This document shows, piece after piece, positions 23,601-33,229 of a stretch of 34,359 nucleotides of DNA. The notes beneath the pieces were generated by a model. The model was not told the origin of the DNA, made no database searches, and was given only the letters and a program-made list of their open reading frames with translations. The translations under genes and the position numbers were made by a program. Origin of the DNA: Pelargonium cotyledonis (taxonomy: Eukaryota; Streptophyta; Magnoliopsida; Geraniales; Geraniaceae); contig JAYMTA010000222.1 of assembly GCA_036897625.1 (NCBI GenBank), forward strand, positions 1-34,359, in the 5' to 3' direction. How positions within the stretch are numbered: the first letter of the stretch is position 1; the number at the start of each line of letters is the position of its first letter.

Positions 23601-25560
23601 TGATTCCCAATTATGAGCAGAATTTCTAATCCAAACGCCACCTTAATGTATATTTTTTATGCATTGTGCAACACACATGAAAGCAAGCACGCATGTGCAT
23701 TGCAAATAATTGTATATATTTCTAATTCATTGGTGATTTTTGTTGTAGGTTTCTTCTGCCACAAACGAAACATTGGATGCCCTAAAACGCGCACAGGAAT
23801 CACTTGGATATGATAATCTTACAGTGTCCTCGGCAAATAGTTCAAATCCCGGGATACCTCCATCATCCTTGATGACCTTTTTGAGAAAGGTTCCGGCCCG
23901 TGTTTTGGACTCTATATTTTTGCTTTTCCGCCATTAATTGAAATTCTTTTTAAAGTAGAACCATCTTTCTTTTACTATATGAACTGTGTAATTGACAAGT
24001 ATTGCTTCTTTTTTCTTCTCTTTATCCAAACAGAACCCTCTAACTTCTGGGGTAGTATTGGAAGATTTCGACACTGAATTTACCAACAAGTTCTTCCATA
24101 GTCATCTTGATGATTCGTGTGAGTATAATAATATTCTTCTACGTTTTTCTCCTTTTTGATTGATTATCCCAAAAGTCTATCATTTCTGACCAATCATACT
24201 TCGGTGCAGCGAATATAAACTCGTCGGCCATAGTGGCTGCTAGTAATCTTGTTGCGCGCTCCCTATACATTCTTGCAAGTGACAAGAACTTAAGCAGTTC
24301 TGCTCTGAGTGCCATCAACGTGAACGCCTCCCTTGTCAAAGAACTCATTGGTTGCCTGTTAAGCTGTGATCCCGGCCTAACTTGTGAGTTGGTAAGGACC
24401 TATATTTCTTCAACCGATACTTGCCCAGGCCATTATGTAGGTGTTATCCTCGGAGAACCTACCGCCAAACCTAGTCCGGGATATGTGGGAGACGTTTCCA
24501 GGTTTGTTTGGAATTTTCTTGCGGACAGAACATCTACACCGAGGGAGAACGGGAACTCTGTTTGTGAAGAAGATTGCAGCAAGAAAGGCGAAGTGTGCAT
24601 TAAAGCAGAAACAAAAGGAAAAGGAACATGTGTTGTCTCCACAACCAGGTAATGATGCTTGCTATAAATTATTAAAACAAATGATATAGCACGATAATGT
24701 TGCTTCTATAGTGATATATCTCATGAGAACAAGATTCACATATGGTATTAGCACTATATAGAGTCGACAATTTGGACCGAACCCGTGGGTACCCAATATT
24801 TGCTTGTTGGGAGCACATAAAATGGACCCAAATACTTTTCGGGTCAGATTGGATCGAAATTGTCATGTGAAACTTGCAAGTCGAGTCGGGCAACCTCAGA
24901 CTTCTTACATGTCGGGGTTCGGATTAGGCCTTTCCAACCCCATGGAAAATCCCAACCTGAAATCTGAATTGCCAGCTATAGCACAATAATATTGGTTCTG
25001 TAATGATTTACCTTGGGAGAATCAGATTAACAAATGGTATAAAACGAGAAGATTGGTTCTGTATAGCGATATATGTTAGGAGAATAAGATTAAAAAACGG
25101 TATAGATCTCCTCTGCAAGATTGGTTTGTAGTGATTCTCGCTTTGGTGAAAGATCAGATGTATAGCAGAATAAGAGTTGTTCTATAGTGATTTAGTGATT
25201 TACATTAGAACAATCAGATTAGCTCCATGTTCGGCTGATACCCGCACATGTGCATACTCCATAATCTCCTTATCTCATATATGATATCATTGCAGGTACG
25301 TTCCAGCATATTCAACCCGATTGAAGTTTGAATCTGAAACCTGGAAGTTGCTGGCCTCAAACACGTCGGATCCCATGGGGATGGTGGACCCAGTTTGGAC
25401 CGAAAGCAACTGGAACACGATTGGGCTCAGAGTCTACACAGTTCAGAGTGCTGCTTACGACCGGCTTGTTTTGCTAGGAGGTATTGCTGTCACAGGCTTG
25501 TCTTACATTGCCATTATAGTTACGAGAGCCTTTATCAGAAAGGCGATGAAGTTGGATTGA
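17627..25560 (+). CDS. NCT: Nicastrin, gamma-secretase complex subunit
   Basis: Sixteen exons: 17627-17693, 18447-18560, 18690-18804, 19529-19611, 19708-19784, 19979-20056, 20575-20643, 20768-20841, 21555-21687, 21780-21851, 22897-23016, 23134-23205, 23749-23889, 24034-24118, 24210-24648, 25296-25560. The frame is intact, giving 667 aa; I recall about 676 for Arabidopsis. There is an N-terminal signal peptide (MARKLLLLVLLVF), a large lumenal domain with NLS, NIS, NIT, NET and NAS glycosylation sites, and one C-terminal transmembrane helix (about 637-657). The GEAWGYLGS segment (302-310) is the plant form of the animal DYIGS substrate-receptor region. Nicastrin is an aminopeptidase-like, catalytically inactive scaffold that works with presenilin, APH-1 and PEN-2 in intramembrane proteolysis. 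Several introns contain duplications and mobile elements. Confidence 0.96.
18211..18350 (-). mobile_element. Degenerate Au-like SINE in nicastrin intron 1
   Basis: On the minus strand it shows a box B-like ACAGGTTCAAATCAGGG, then GAAGCCTTCTTGCAA, a block ending CCAGACCCCACATTGATG, and TAGAGCACTGGAGTCTGG near the 3' end. This is the same order as the Au SINE at 5402-5555, though more decayed. It is antisense to nicastrin. Confidence 0.55.
19075..19455 (+). repeat. Tandem duplication (about 209-bp offset) in nicastrin intron 3
   Basis: Two copies, about 19077-19254 and 19276-19455, share TTCGAAAATG, TTTATACAATATAATAATAA, GACTGCACGCATGGGTGAAA and GATTTGGTGATATGAATCTA. TTCG of the shared TTCGAAAATG is at 19105 and 19314. 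The second copy carries a (GT)n expansion at about 19293-19313 where the first has only short TGTCTGTGTCTG. The copies are highly similar, so the event is fairly recent. Confidence 0.85.
22137..22297 (-). mobile_element. tRNA-derived SINE with 15-bp target duplication in nicastrin intron 10
   Basis: GTGGAGATCTTTGTT occurs at 22122-22136 and again at 22298-22312, directly flanking the element. On the minus strand the element starts CGTCCCCTAGGGGATGACGC, has a box A (TGACGCAATGG, 22284-22274) and a box B (GGTTTCAAACCC, 22241-22230), a (GTGGG)n stretch (about 22224-22204), and ends in an A-rich tail (the T run at 22137-22145). RNA polymerase III boxes, A tail and a 15-bp duplication together define a SINE. 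It differs from the Au copies, which have no A tail. Confidence 0.88.
23500..23645. mobile_element. Small MITE-like element in nicastrin intron 12
   Basis: TAAGGTTGCGTTTG (23500-23513) and CAAACGCCACCTTA (23632-23645) are inverted repeats matching at 13 of 14 positions and enclose about 118 bp of non-coding sequence. The boundary could be TA- or 3-bp-duplicating. I cannot settle whether it belongs to PIF/Harbinger, Tc1/mariner or another superfamily. Confidence 0.6.
24684..25222 (+). repeat. About five degenerate ~63-bp tandem repeats in nicastrin intron 15
   Basis: Each unit follows the pattern TATAGCA(C/G)(A/G)ATAA, then TTCTRTAGTGAT, then a GAGAAYAAGATTA-like stretch, ending near GGTAT. 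Units are visible from about 24684, 24976, 25040, 25104 and 25161. The MITE at 24759-24980 interrupts the array at the start of the second unit. Confidence 0.7.
24759..24980. mobile_element. hAT-type MITE (222 bp) in nicastrin intron 15
   Basis: The ends are TAGAGTCGACAATTTGGACC and CTGAATTGCCAGCTATA. The flanks GCACTATA (24751-24758) and GCACAATA (24981-24988) form an 8-bp duplication with one mismatch. The left end matches the reverse complement of the right end of the element at 30025-30272, so the two are members of one family in opposite orientation. Confidence 0.75.
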
Positions 25561-25760
25561 CAAGATGAAGTTCTGGTAAAAACAAAATACGACGTAAAGT
25601 AAACAACCAAATCATTGTTTGTCAAGCAGTGTTGGGATCGGCAAATTTTGGTGAAAAATGGGAACATAAATATTCAATACCATTGCCCATTGATGTATTT
25701 TTGATAGACCAGCAGATTGGTTTTAAGAGTAAAATACCTTCATTATGTGTATCAATTTAA

Positions 25761-25797
<37 letters not shown>

Positions 25798-25846
25798 ATT
25801 CTTCTTTATGTTTTTTCGTTGTTGCTCTATAAGGGTAGATTAGCAT
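25561..25846. other. Nicastrin 3' UTR and CT/CA microsatellite
   Basis: The probable nicastrin 3' UTR covers about 25561-25750. A compound microsatellite (TC)n(AC)n occupies about 25763-25797. No other gene is visible. Confidence 0.6.
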
Positions 25847-26224
25847 ATGTTACTATTCCATACTGATCCTACATGGTCGTTCCCCTTCGAGCTTATGTCA
25901 AAAGCCATGGCACTTCGTGAAGCAGTTCAGTGGGTTCGAGACATAGGATGGCTTGATGTTACCTTCGAGTCAGATGCTGCCTCAGTTATTTCAGCAATAC
26001 AGACCGGAGGGGAAGGTGACACCGGTGCCTTTGATTTGTTAATCCTCGATATTCGTGAGTTATCTAATTATTTCATTAGAATTGAGTTTTCGTTTATCAG
26101 ACGGTCTGCGAACCGAGTTGTCCATGTTGTAGCTAGGTCATCGGATTATGTTCTAGGCATTTCTTTGTGGGTTGGTTTAGCGGTCCCATCCATCATTGTT
26201 ACCTTGTTAAATGATGATCATTGA
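25847..26224 (+). pseudogene. RNase H-like fragment of a non-LTR retrotransposon
   Basis: A single open frame of 125 codons resembles the C-terminal RNase H-like domain attached to plant LINE reverse transcriptases. Visible matches are MALREAVQWVRDIG, then VTFESDAASVISAIQ (with the conserved Asp), and FSFIRRSANRVVHVVARSS (family pattern RxANxVAHxLA). The front of the domain, including the first catalytic Asp region, is missing, and no reverse transcriptase precedes it. It is probably a relic between nicastrin and NDUFS1. A domesticated RNase H-like gene is possible, because the frame is intact. Confidence 0.65.
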
Positions 26225-26684
26225 TTAATGATATCGTGGTTTTCAAAACAAAACAAAAAAAAATTCAGGACCAAATTAGGTCATATTTAAAAGTTCATGA
26301 TTTTGATTAAACAAAATTTAGAGACGTTTGAAAATTCAAATTAATTTAGGCTTTCGTGGGCTTTCCTATTAGCCCATGTGAAAAGGCCTTGGGCTTTCCT
26401 ATTAGCCCATGTGAAAAGGCATGATTAAGGCCCAACAATTGAAATCTTATCGGGTCGGATGCTCCGAAATGTGCGACCCATCAGTCAATCATCTGTGTAG
26501 GCGCGCGTGGAACCAACTCCATGGCCACACGAATCTCCATTTCAACCCACACAAAAGCCAAAGACCATCACCATAACAAGCCACAACTCGCAAAGCTCGC
26601 AGAGCTCCGAGAGCGACACAGACACACAGCGATTGATCGATCTCGAATAAGAAAATCCCCAATTTTCTGTAGATTTCCGCAGCA
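26225..26684 (+). promoter_or_regulatory. NDUFS1 promoter and leader with duplicated site II-like motifs
   Basis: A 31-bp segment is repeated in tandem at 26357-26387 and 26390-26420. Each copy carries TGGGCT and AGCCCA (26357-26362, 26371-26376, 26390-26395, 26404-26409). A further GGCCCA lies at 26429-26434. TGGGCY site II elements are known TCP-bound motifs in promoters of plant nuclear genes for mitochondrial respiratory proteins, which fits the downstream gene. The leader from about 26480 is GC-richer. An ATG at 26521 opens a 60-codon upstream ORF. Confidence 0.6.
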
Positions 26685-26703
26685 ATGGGGTTGGGGTTGC
26701 TAG
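26521..26703 (+). other. Upstream ORF overlapping the NDUFS1 start
   Basis: ATGG in a strong context (CTCCATGGCC) opens 60 codons in a different frame and stops at TAG 26701-26703, 16 bp past the main ATG's last base. If the transcript begins upstream of 26521 this would reduce initiation at the main ATG; a start site downstream of 26521 would make it irrelevant. Confidence 0.4.
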
Positions 26704-29700
26704 CTTCACGAGCCGCGAGACCCGCCACGCGCCTCCTCGCATCTCAAAACCCTAGCCGAGCTACGCTTCTCCGCACCATTGTCTCCACTCCCGAGCTCCA
26801 GAAACCAGAGGCCTCGGCGGCTCAGGCCGAGCCTCCCACGCCTGATCTCCCTCCCAGAACCCCCGTCGGCGGCGCAACGGTTCATTTCCCTAACCCCGAC
26901 GATGCTATCGAGGTGTTTGTGGATGATTATCCGGTGAAAATCCCCAAGGGAATGAGTGTGTTGCAGGCTTGTGAGATGGCTGGCGTTGACATTCCTCGGT
27001 TTTGCTACCACAGTCGGCTCTCGATCGCTGGGAACTGCCGGATGTGTTTGGTTGAGGTCGAGAAGTCGCCGAAGCCTGTCGCTTCCTGTGCTATGCCCGC
27101 TCTTCCAGGTAGGGCTCGAAGATTTGTGTTGTAAATTTGATTTTCTTGTTTTCTTTTTTGTTGTTTATTTCTGAATCTGAATTGTGAAATTGAAATTATG
27201 ATGATTAGCTTTGGAATTTATGTGGTGTGGTCTGATTTGAAACTTGTTTTTGCTGATTTTAGTATATATTTTTTAGATTGATTATTGATATTTGTTTGGA
27301 GTAGTAACATTGTTGAATTTTTCAAATTGATGTGGTCATTTAGCTTTAATTTGATTGTTCAAGCATAACCCTAGAGCCAGTGCCAGTGCCAGTGCCACTG
27401 TTGAACGAAATTTGATTTTCTTGTTTATTTCTGAATCTGAAATGTGAAAACATTATAATTAGCTTCAAAATTTATACGGTGTGGTCTGATTTGATACTTA
27501 TTATGCTGAATTTAGTTTATATTTAAACTGATAACTGTTTGGAGTATGAGCATTGTTGAATTTTTTTTATGATTTAGCTTTAATTTAAATTGTGTTTAGT
27601 TCTATTATTGATCACCTGGTGTATTCTATAGTTTTGGTTTGATATTTTTTTATGTCAGTGAAGTTCATATTCTTGGGACTATTGTTCAATTTCTTCATAG
27701 ATTTGTGTTTGTGGTGTTCATTTGGTCATAAATTTAATTGTATTGTTAATTTACGTTTATTTCTGAATCTGAATTGTGAAATCATGATAATTATCTTCGA
27801 AATTGATATGGTCTGGTATAAGTCCATACTAAGTTTGCTGGATTTAGTAAAAAAAAATTACTTGAGAAGTGTTTATAGTATGAGCATTGTTGAACTGTTT
27901 AAAGTGAAATGATCATTTTGCTTTAATTTGATTTGTTCAAACTTCAAAAATAACCCTAGAGCCAGAACCACTGTTGAACTATATTTGATTATCTTGTTAA
28001 GTTGGTTGAGTTGGATCATGATTTGAAGTTTAGTATTTATTTGGGTTTAATTTAATTGTATGTCGTTCTATTTATGATGGTCTGGAGTGGTGAATTTAAT
28101 TCATTTATTTTATCTCAATGTTGTACATACTTTTAGCATTGTTTCTTCATATCAAGGTTATAATATGAGGCTGATTTATTTGTTTCTTATTGTGATTACA
28201 ATATTGGTCCAGCAACTTATGCTGTCTAGTTTATCTTAAATAGATTTTAAGTTACATTCAATTCTTTTGATCTCCCAGTCTTTGTGCATAAATTTAGTCA
28301 AGTTCATTTGGGTATGTTTTCTGAAGTTTATTGGGCAGTTTAAATTTACATTTGTTCATTTGGGCATAGTGCCATTGTTAATGTCTTTGCTTTAATGGTT
28401 TCTGTTCCATCTCCTTCCCCCTCTCTGGTTTAAATTGGTATCGTTTGTACGGGGTCATTCATGTTTTAAATATGATTTCATATTTTCATAGGGATGAAAA
28501 TTAAGACGAATACACCAATTGCAAAGAAGGCGAGAGAAGGGGTGATGGAGTTTTTACTGATGAATCATCCATTGGATTGTCCAATTTGCGATCAAGGGGG
28601 AGAATGTGACCTCCAGGATCAGTCTATGGCTTTTGGATCTGATCGTGGTCGGTTCGTTGATATGAAGAGATCTGTTGTTGATAAGAATCTTGGACCTCTG
28701 GTGAAAACTGTGATGACTCGTTGTATTCAGTGTACCAGGTTAGCCATCCAATCTCGTTTTTTGTTGCCATGAATTAGAACTATGTGATATGGAAATATGG
28801 AATTATGGAATTTGCTAGTTTTGTTTGTCGGGTGTCATAGGTGCCCATGCAATACTTTGAAATGTCCATGACTTCTTCTATTGTATACAATTTTTATCAG
28901 CCTTCCGATCTATATCTCCATTTGTTGCAGAAGGGCTTACAGATAAATGGTTTACACTTTTTGTGCATTTTGTGAGAGGTTTGTTTGAGCCCTGTTAAGT
29001 CAACAGTCACAGCTGTTTTTATTTTATTAAGTTCAGAATGCAGCATTTTATTTTCAGGGTGATTATATATATCTCCATTTGCTTTCATTTCTGCTTGCCT
29101 GTAATCAGAGATACCCATTTGTCAATCCATTAGAAGTTAAGAAAATAATTTTTTTGATTACTGTGTGTGTATAATGTGATTGGCTTTGTTGTTTCGTTCT
29201 ATAAATTGGTTGCTATGTATTTAGCATTTTTTTTATACCTTATAAGATCATATGCAAATATGTAAACTTACAGTGACCCAATAATAGCAAGTGTGGCTGA
29301 TAATAAAATGATTCTTGATTTGATCACAACCATGTAACTCTGAAGAGGCTCCTCATATGAGTTTGTTTGACGTAACAGGTGTGTTAGATTCGCAAGTGAG
29401 GTTGCCGGGGTTCAGGATCTTGGTATGCTAGGTCGTGGTAGTGGGGAAGAAATCGGGACTTATGTTGAAAAACTTATGACAAGTGAGCTTTCTGGAAATG
29501 TGATTGATATATGTCCTGTTGGAGCCCTTACATCAAAACCTTTTGCATTTAAAGCTCGAAATTGGGAGTTGAAGGGAACAGAAACTATCGATGTTACTGA
29601 TGCTGTTGGTTCCAACATCAGGATTGATAGCAGAGGTCCCGAGGTCATGCGTATTGTCCCACGGTTGAATGAGGTACATTCTTCTAACCTTCATTATAGA

Positions 29701-32338
29701 ACATGCTTATTATAGGGCTATTATTTTCACAATTTTGCTAGTAAGATATGAGAGATTGCAATCGGGTATTTTTAATTCTGTGAACACTCGTAAACAGATT
29801 ATGTCACTGACCTGTTTACAAGCGAGTCAGAGTATAAGCACCAGTGAACCCATTCTATTGATCAATATTTTATTTTGTAAAACAATCTAGGTTTGCTAAT
29901 TGCTATTTCCTGTCATGCTACACTGGTGCTGTCTTGAAATTTGTCAGTAGACATGTTTCTATCGGACTATATTTATTTAAAAAAAAATGGCGTAAAGAAT
30001 CTGTAGCAAAAAAACTGTTTGACTTAGAGTTGGCAATTCGAATTTCGAATATCGAGGTTGGTTTGAAAATACCTAAGTTGAACTAACCCGTAAGAGGTGT
30101 GGGTTGGTGCGGATTGCAGGTTTTAACATATAAAATATGTGGATGGAGTATGGGTTGCCCGATCCAACCCATATTTTCTTCATGGTAAACTCTATTTTAT
30201 GTAACCCTAAACTCGCAATATGCGAATTGGATTTCTGGTGCCCAGGGGTTCGGGTCCAAATTGCCTGCTCTAGTTTGACTACATTTGCTCTTCTGGTGGC
30301 TGTTAATTGGTTTGGTTCTCATATTTATTTGTGATATAACACTAATGCAGCAGGTTATGTAGACCTATTTATTTGTTTTTGTCATCAATCATCCTCACAT
30401 TTCAAGTTAAGAAAGAAACAAAGTAAAAAATTGGTATCCTGTGTTATGAACTGAGTGTTAATTTGAACTTCGATTTTGTTGTTTCGTAACACATTGCAGG
30501 ACATAAATGAGGAGTGGATTTCAGACAAAACTCGTTTCTGCTATGATGGTCTGAAGAGGCAGAGGCTAAATGACCCTATGGTACGTGATGCCGATGGACG
30601 CTTTAAGGCTGTGAGCTGGCGTGATGCTCTAGCTATTGTTGCTGAGGTTGCTAATCAGTCTAAACCCGAGGAAATAGTTGGTATTGCGGGTATGTTGTCT
30701 GATGCAGAATCCATGATGGCTCTCAAAGATTTGTTGAACCAAATGGGATCGAATAATGTATGGTGTGAAGGAAATGGCCCTGAGCCATGTGCTGATCTGC
30801 GTTCGGGGTATACTATGAATACTAGCATCAGCGGCCTTGAGAAGGCCGATGTCTTCCTTTTGGTTGGTACCCAGGTAATGCTCCCGACATTGTAGGTGAA
30901 TTTTATTTATTAAAAGTTATAGCCGTCAATTCAGATTTCGGGTTAAATTACCTAAACTGACCCACAAGAGGTATGAGTTTCGGGTTGGGTCACATGTTTT
31001 GCATAGAAACTGTGTGTTATCCGATCTGATCCGTACTTTGTCATTCTAAACCCAACCTTCTATTATATGTTACCTGACCCACCCCTAAAGAGGTGCGGGT
31101 TTCAGGGTCTGGGCTGCGGGCTTACGTAAAAAATGTGTTGGTTGCCCTATCTAATCCACACCTTTTCCTCGGTAAACCTGACCCATATATTTTATGCTAA
31201 TTGAAAACCACCCGCTAGAGGTGTGGGTTTCAGGGGTCGTGTCACAGGCCGTAGGTTTAACATAGAAATTGTGCTTGTTACCTGATGCAATCCTTTTTTT
31301 TTTTTTTTTTTGTAAAAACCGATCCTACAAAATCTGTGGGTGAATTCTCACTTTCCCTCGGGTTCGCGATCAATTGAAGTTGAGTTTTTGTTTTTTACAT
31401 CTCACTTTTTATGTATTTTTATTGTTTTCCAGCCAAGGGTTGAAGCAGCTATTGTGAACGCCAGAATTCACAAGACAGTTCGAGCAAATCACGCTAAGGT
31501 TGGTTACATTGGACCTGCCACAGATTTCAACTACGATCATCAGCATCTCGGCACGGGTCCTCAAACGCTTCTTGAACTTGCTGAGGGACGCCATCCTTTT
31601 TGCTCAGCTCTCATGAATGCCAAAAACCCTGTCATCATGGTTGGTGCCGGGATCTTTGAGAGGGACGACAAGGACGCCATATTCGCTGCTGTGGAGACCA
31701 TTGCAAAGAACAGCAAAGTTGTTCGACCCGACTGGAACGGACTTAACGTATTGCTCCTCAATGCTGCCCAAGCTGCAGCTCTCGACCTCGGACTAGTCCC
31801 GGAATCCAGCAATAGCTTGGAATCTGCAAAATTCGTGTATCTAATGGGTGCTGATGACGTGAACTTGGATAAGGTTCCCTCAGACGCATTTGTGGTCTAC
31901 CAAGGGCACCACGGAGACCGTGGCGTGTACCGTGCCAACGTCATCCTCCCGGCTGCAGCATTCAGCGAGAAGGAAGGAACATACGAAAACACCGAAGGCT
32001 GTAGTCAACAAACCGTACCCGCAGTCCCAACAGTTGGCGATGCCCGGGATGACTGGAAGATCATTAGGGCACTCTCTGAGGTCTCGGGAATGCGGTTGCC
32101 CTACGATTCCCTTGCAGCCATCCGATCTAGAATCCGAAATGTAGCACCAAACCTCTTGCACACCGACGAGAGAGAACCAGCAACATTCCCAACTTCTCTG
32201 AAACCCGTTTCCACCAAAAAAATGAACCCCGTTCCATTCAAAAGCGCAGTCGAGAACTTCTACATGACCGACGCCATCACGAGAGCGTCGAAGATCATGG
32301 CGCAGTGCAGTGCAACACTCCAAGTAAGTAAAAAATGA
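26685..32338 (+). CDS. NDUFS1: Mitochondrial complex I 75-kDa Fe-S subunit
   Basis: Five exons: 26685-27108, 28492-28738, 29379-29673, 30500-30874 and 31433-32338, in frame, giving 748 aa. An Arg/Ser-rich presequence ([20 protein letters not shown]) predicts mitochondrial import. Cluster ligands are all present: the [2Fe-2S] N1b set C107-x10-C118-x2-C121-x13-C135; the [4Fe-4S] N5 set H167, C171, C174, C180 ([14 protein letters not shown]); and the N4 set C219, C222, C225 plus C269 (CIQCTRC ... DICPVG). The rest is the molybdopterin-oxidoreductase-like domain. The subunit passes electrons from the NADH-binding module toward the quinone site in the matrix arm of complex I. The 3' end is ambiguous: CAA/GTAAGT at 32323/32324 could be spliced, replacing the last four residues VSKK by an immediate stop. 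Confidence 0.96.
27133..27990 (+). repeat. Three degenerate ~260-330-bp tandem copies in NDUFS1 intron 1
   Basis: TTTATTTCTGAATCTGAA recurs at about 27164, 27424 and 27756. Each is followed by the same order of motifs: GTGAAA, a TAATTAGCTTC-like stretch, GGTCTGATTTGA or its variant, GGAGTATGAGCATTGTTGAA or its variant, GCTTTAATTT. ACCCTAGAGCCAG recurs in copies 1 and 3. Confidence 0.75.
30025..30272. mobile_element. hAT-type MITE (248 bp) with perfect 8-bp target duplication, NDUFS1 intron 3
   Basis: TAGAGTTGGCAATTCG at the left and CCAAATTGCCTGCTCTA at the right are inverted repeats. The perfect direct repeat GTTTGACT flanks the element at 30017-30024 and 30273-30280. The interior has the RGGTGTGGGTT and TTGCCCGATCCAACCC motifs shared with related copies. 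It has no coding capacity. Confidence 0.87.
30920..31313. repeat. Decayed, internally repeated relative of the MITE family in NDUFS1 intron 4
   Basis: TAGCCGTCAATTCAGATTTC at 30920 and ACCTAAACTGACCCACAAGA match the left part of the 30025 element. Motifs such as AGAGGTGYGGGTTTCAGGG, a CATAGAAA-TGTG-like stretch, and TTRCCYGATCYRATCC recur at roughly 115-bp steps. A T run of about 19 at 31295-31313 closes it. The right terminal repeat was not found. Confidence 0.6.
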
Positions 32339-32542
32339 TCCAATAGCTTCTTGAAATGGCTTTTTAAGTACTTTTTGTCAGTCCAATAAAAGAATTTGCA
32401 AAAATCACATTTTAGCTTAGATTGTGATGATACTCATGGAAAGCCGCTGCGGCGTTAAGGCCCCGTTTGGGTCGCCGGAAGGGAAGCACTTTTTCGAATA
32501 ATCTGTGTTATATGATTGATCTGCTTGTGTTTTTATTTGCAG
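32324..32542 (+). other. Possible alternative intron at the NDUFS1 stop codon
   Basis: Donor CAA/GTAAGT and acceptor TTTTATTTGCAG/TAG bound 219 bp. Splicing would give CAA-TAG, ending the protein ...CSATLQ at 32545; retention gives ...[10 protein letters not shown] and a TGA at 32336-32338. Family members I recall end in a KK-type tail, which favours retention or unspliced use. Confidence 0.4.
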
Positions 32543-32545
32543 TAG

Positions 32546-33222
32546 AGCATGTTTTGAATGTAAAAGCAGCATTATCTTGTAAAACCAAATCCATGTGAAG
32601 TGAAACATGGACTTTTTTGGAATTTAATTTGTTTTATTTGGACAGTTTATTAAATCACTAGACAAATATTTGTGTTTAATGGTATTTGTTGGTACTGTAG
32701 TTTGTTTGTTTGAAATTGAGCTCTTTAAACGATTGTAAAAAAATGAGTAACATATTTAGGATGTATAAATATTCGTCTCGATCTCTAGGCAAGTTCATAG
32801 AAGAAAGTATACAATTATTTTAGGGACGAGTACATTTTAATGACTCGATTTATCATTTAATAGTAATGATTGACCTGTAACGTGTCAAGTGTACGATGTG
32901 TTATAAATTGAGCGCTCTATGTTAGTTCAGGGAGATAATAGTATTATATATGACGGTCGTGAATTTGGATGCCATGACGCTATATATAAAGTTGGCAGTT
33001 TAGATTTGAACCCAAGATTCGATCCAATTGGACCAATTTTTGAATTTGATATATCTCGCGAGAAAATGGAGTGAATCTGGAAATTTGCACATTTTACCCT
33101 AAAATTTGAAATTTGTTATGAGATCCAAATTGACTCTAAAAATGAAATTTTTTTTACTTGTGTCTCGTACCAGTATTCTTCTACACTGGGCCTATAAAAT
33201 CCTATGAGTGCTAAGATGGACC
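32546..33222. other. NDUFS1 3' flank without a visible gene
   Basis: This is AT-rich sequence holding the likely NDUFS1 3' UTR. Around 32990-33050 it contains a possible fragment of the MITE family (AGTTGGCAGTTTAGATTTGA). Nothing else is recognisable. Confidence 0.4.
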
Positions 33223-33229
33223 TCTGTAA

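Noticed and set aside
26706..27011. 101-codon minus-strand ORF
   Set aside because: It is the antisense shadow of the GC-rich first NDUFS1 exon, with no recognisable product.
31880..32323. 147-codon minus-strand ORF
   Set aside because: It is the antisense shadow of the conserved last NDUFS1 exon.
32440..32480. Possible Harbinger-type terminus (TTAAGGCCCCGTTTGGGTC)
   Set aside because: Only one end is visible and no partner repeat or target duplication was found in the NDUFS1 3' region.
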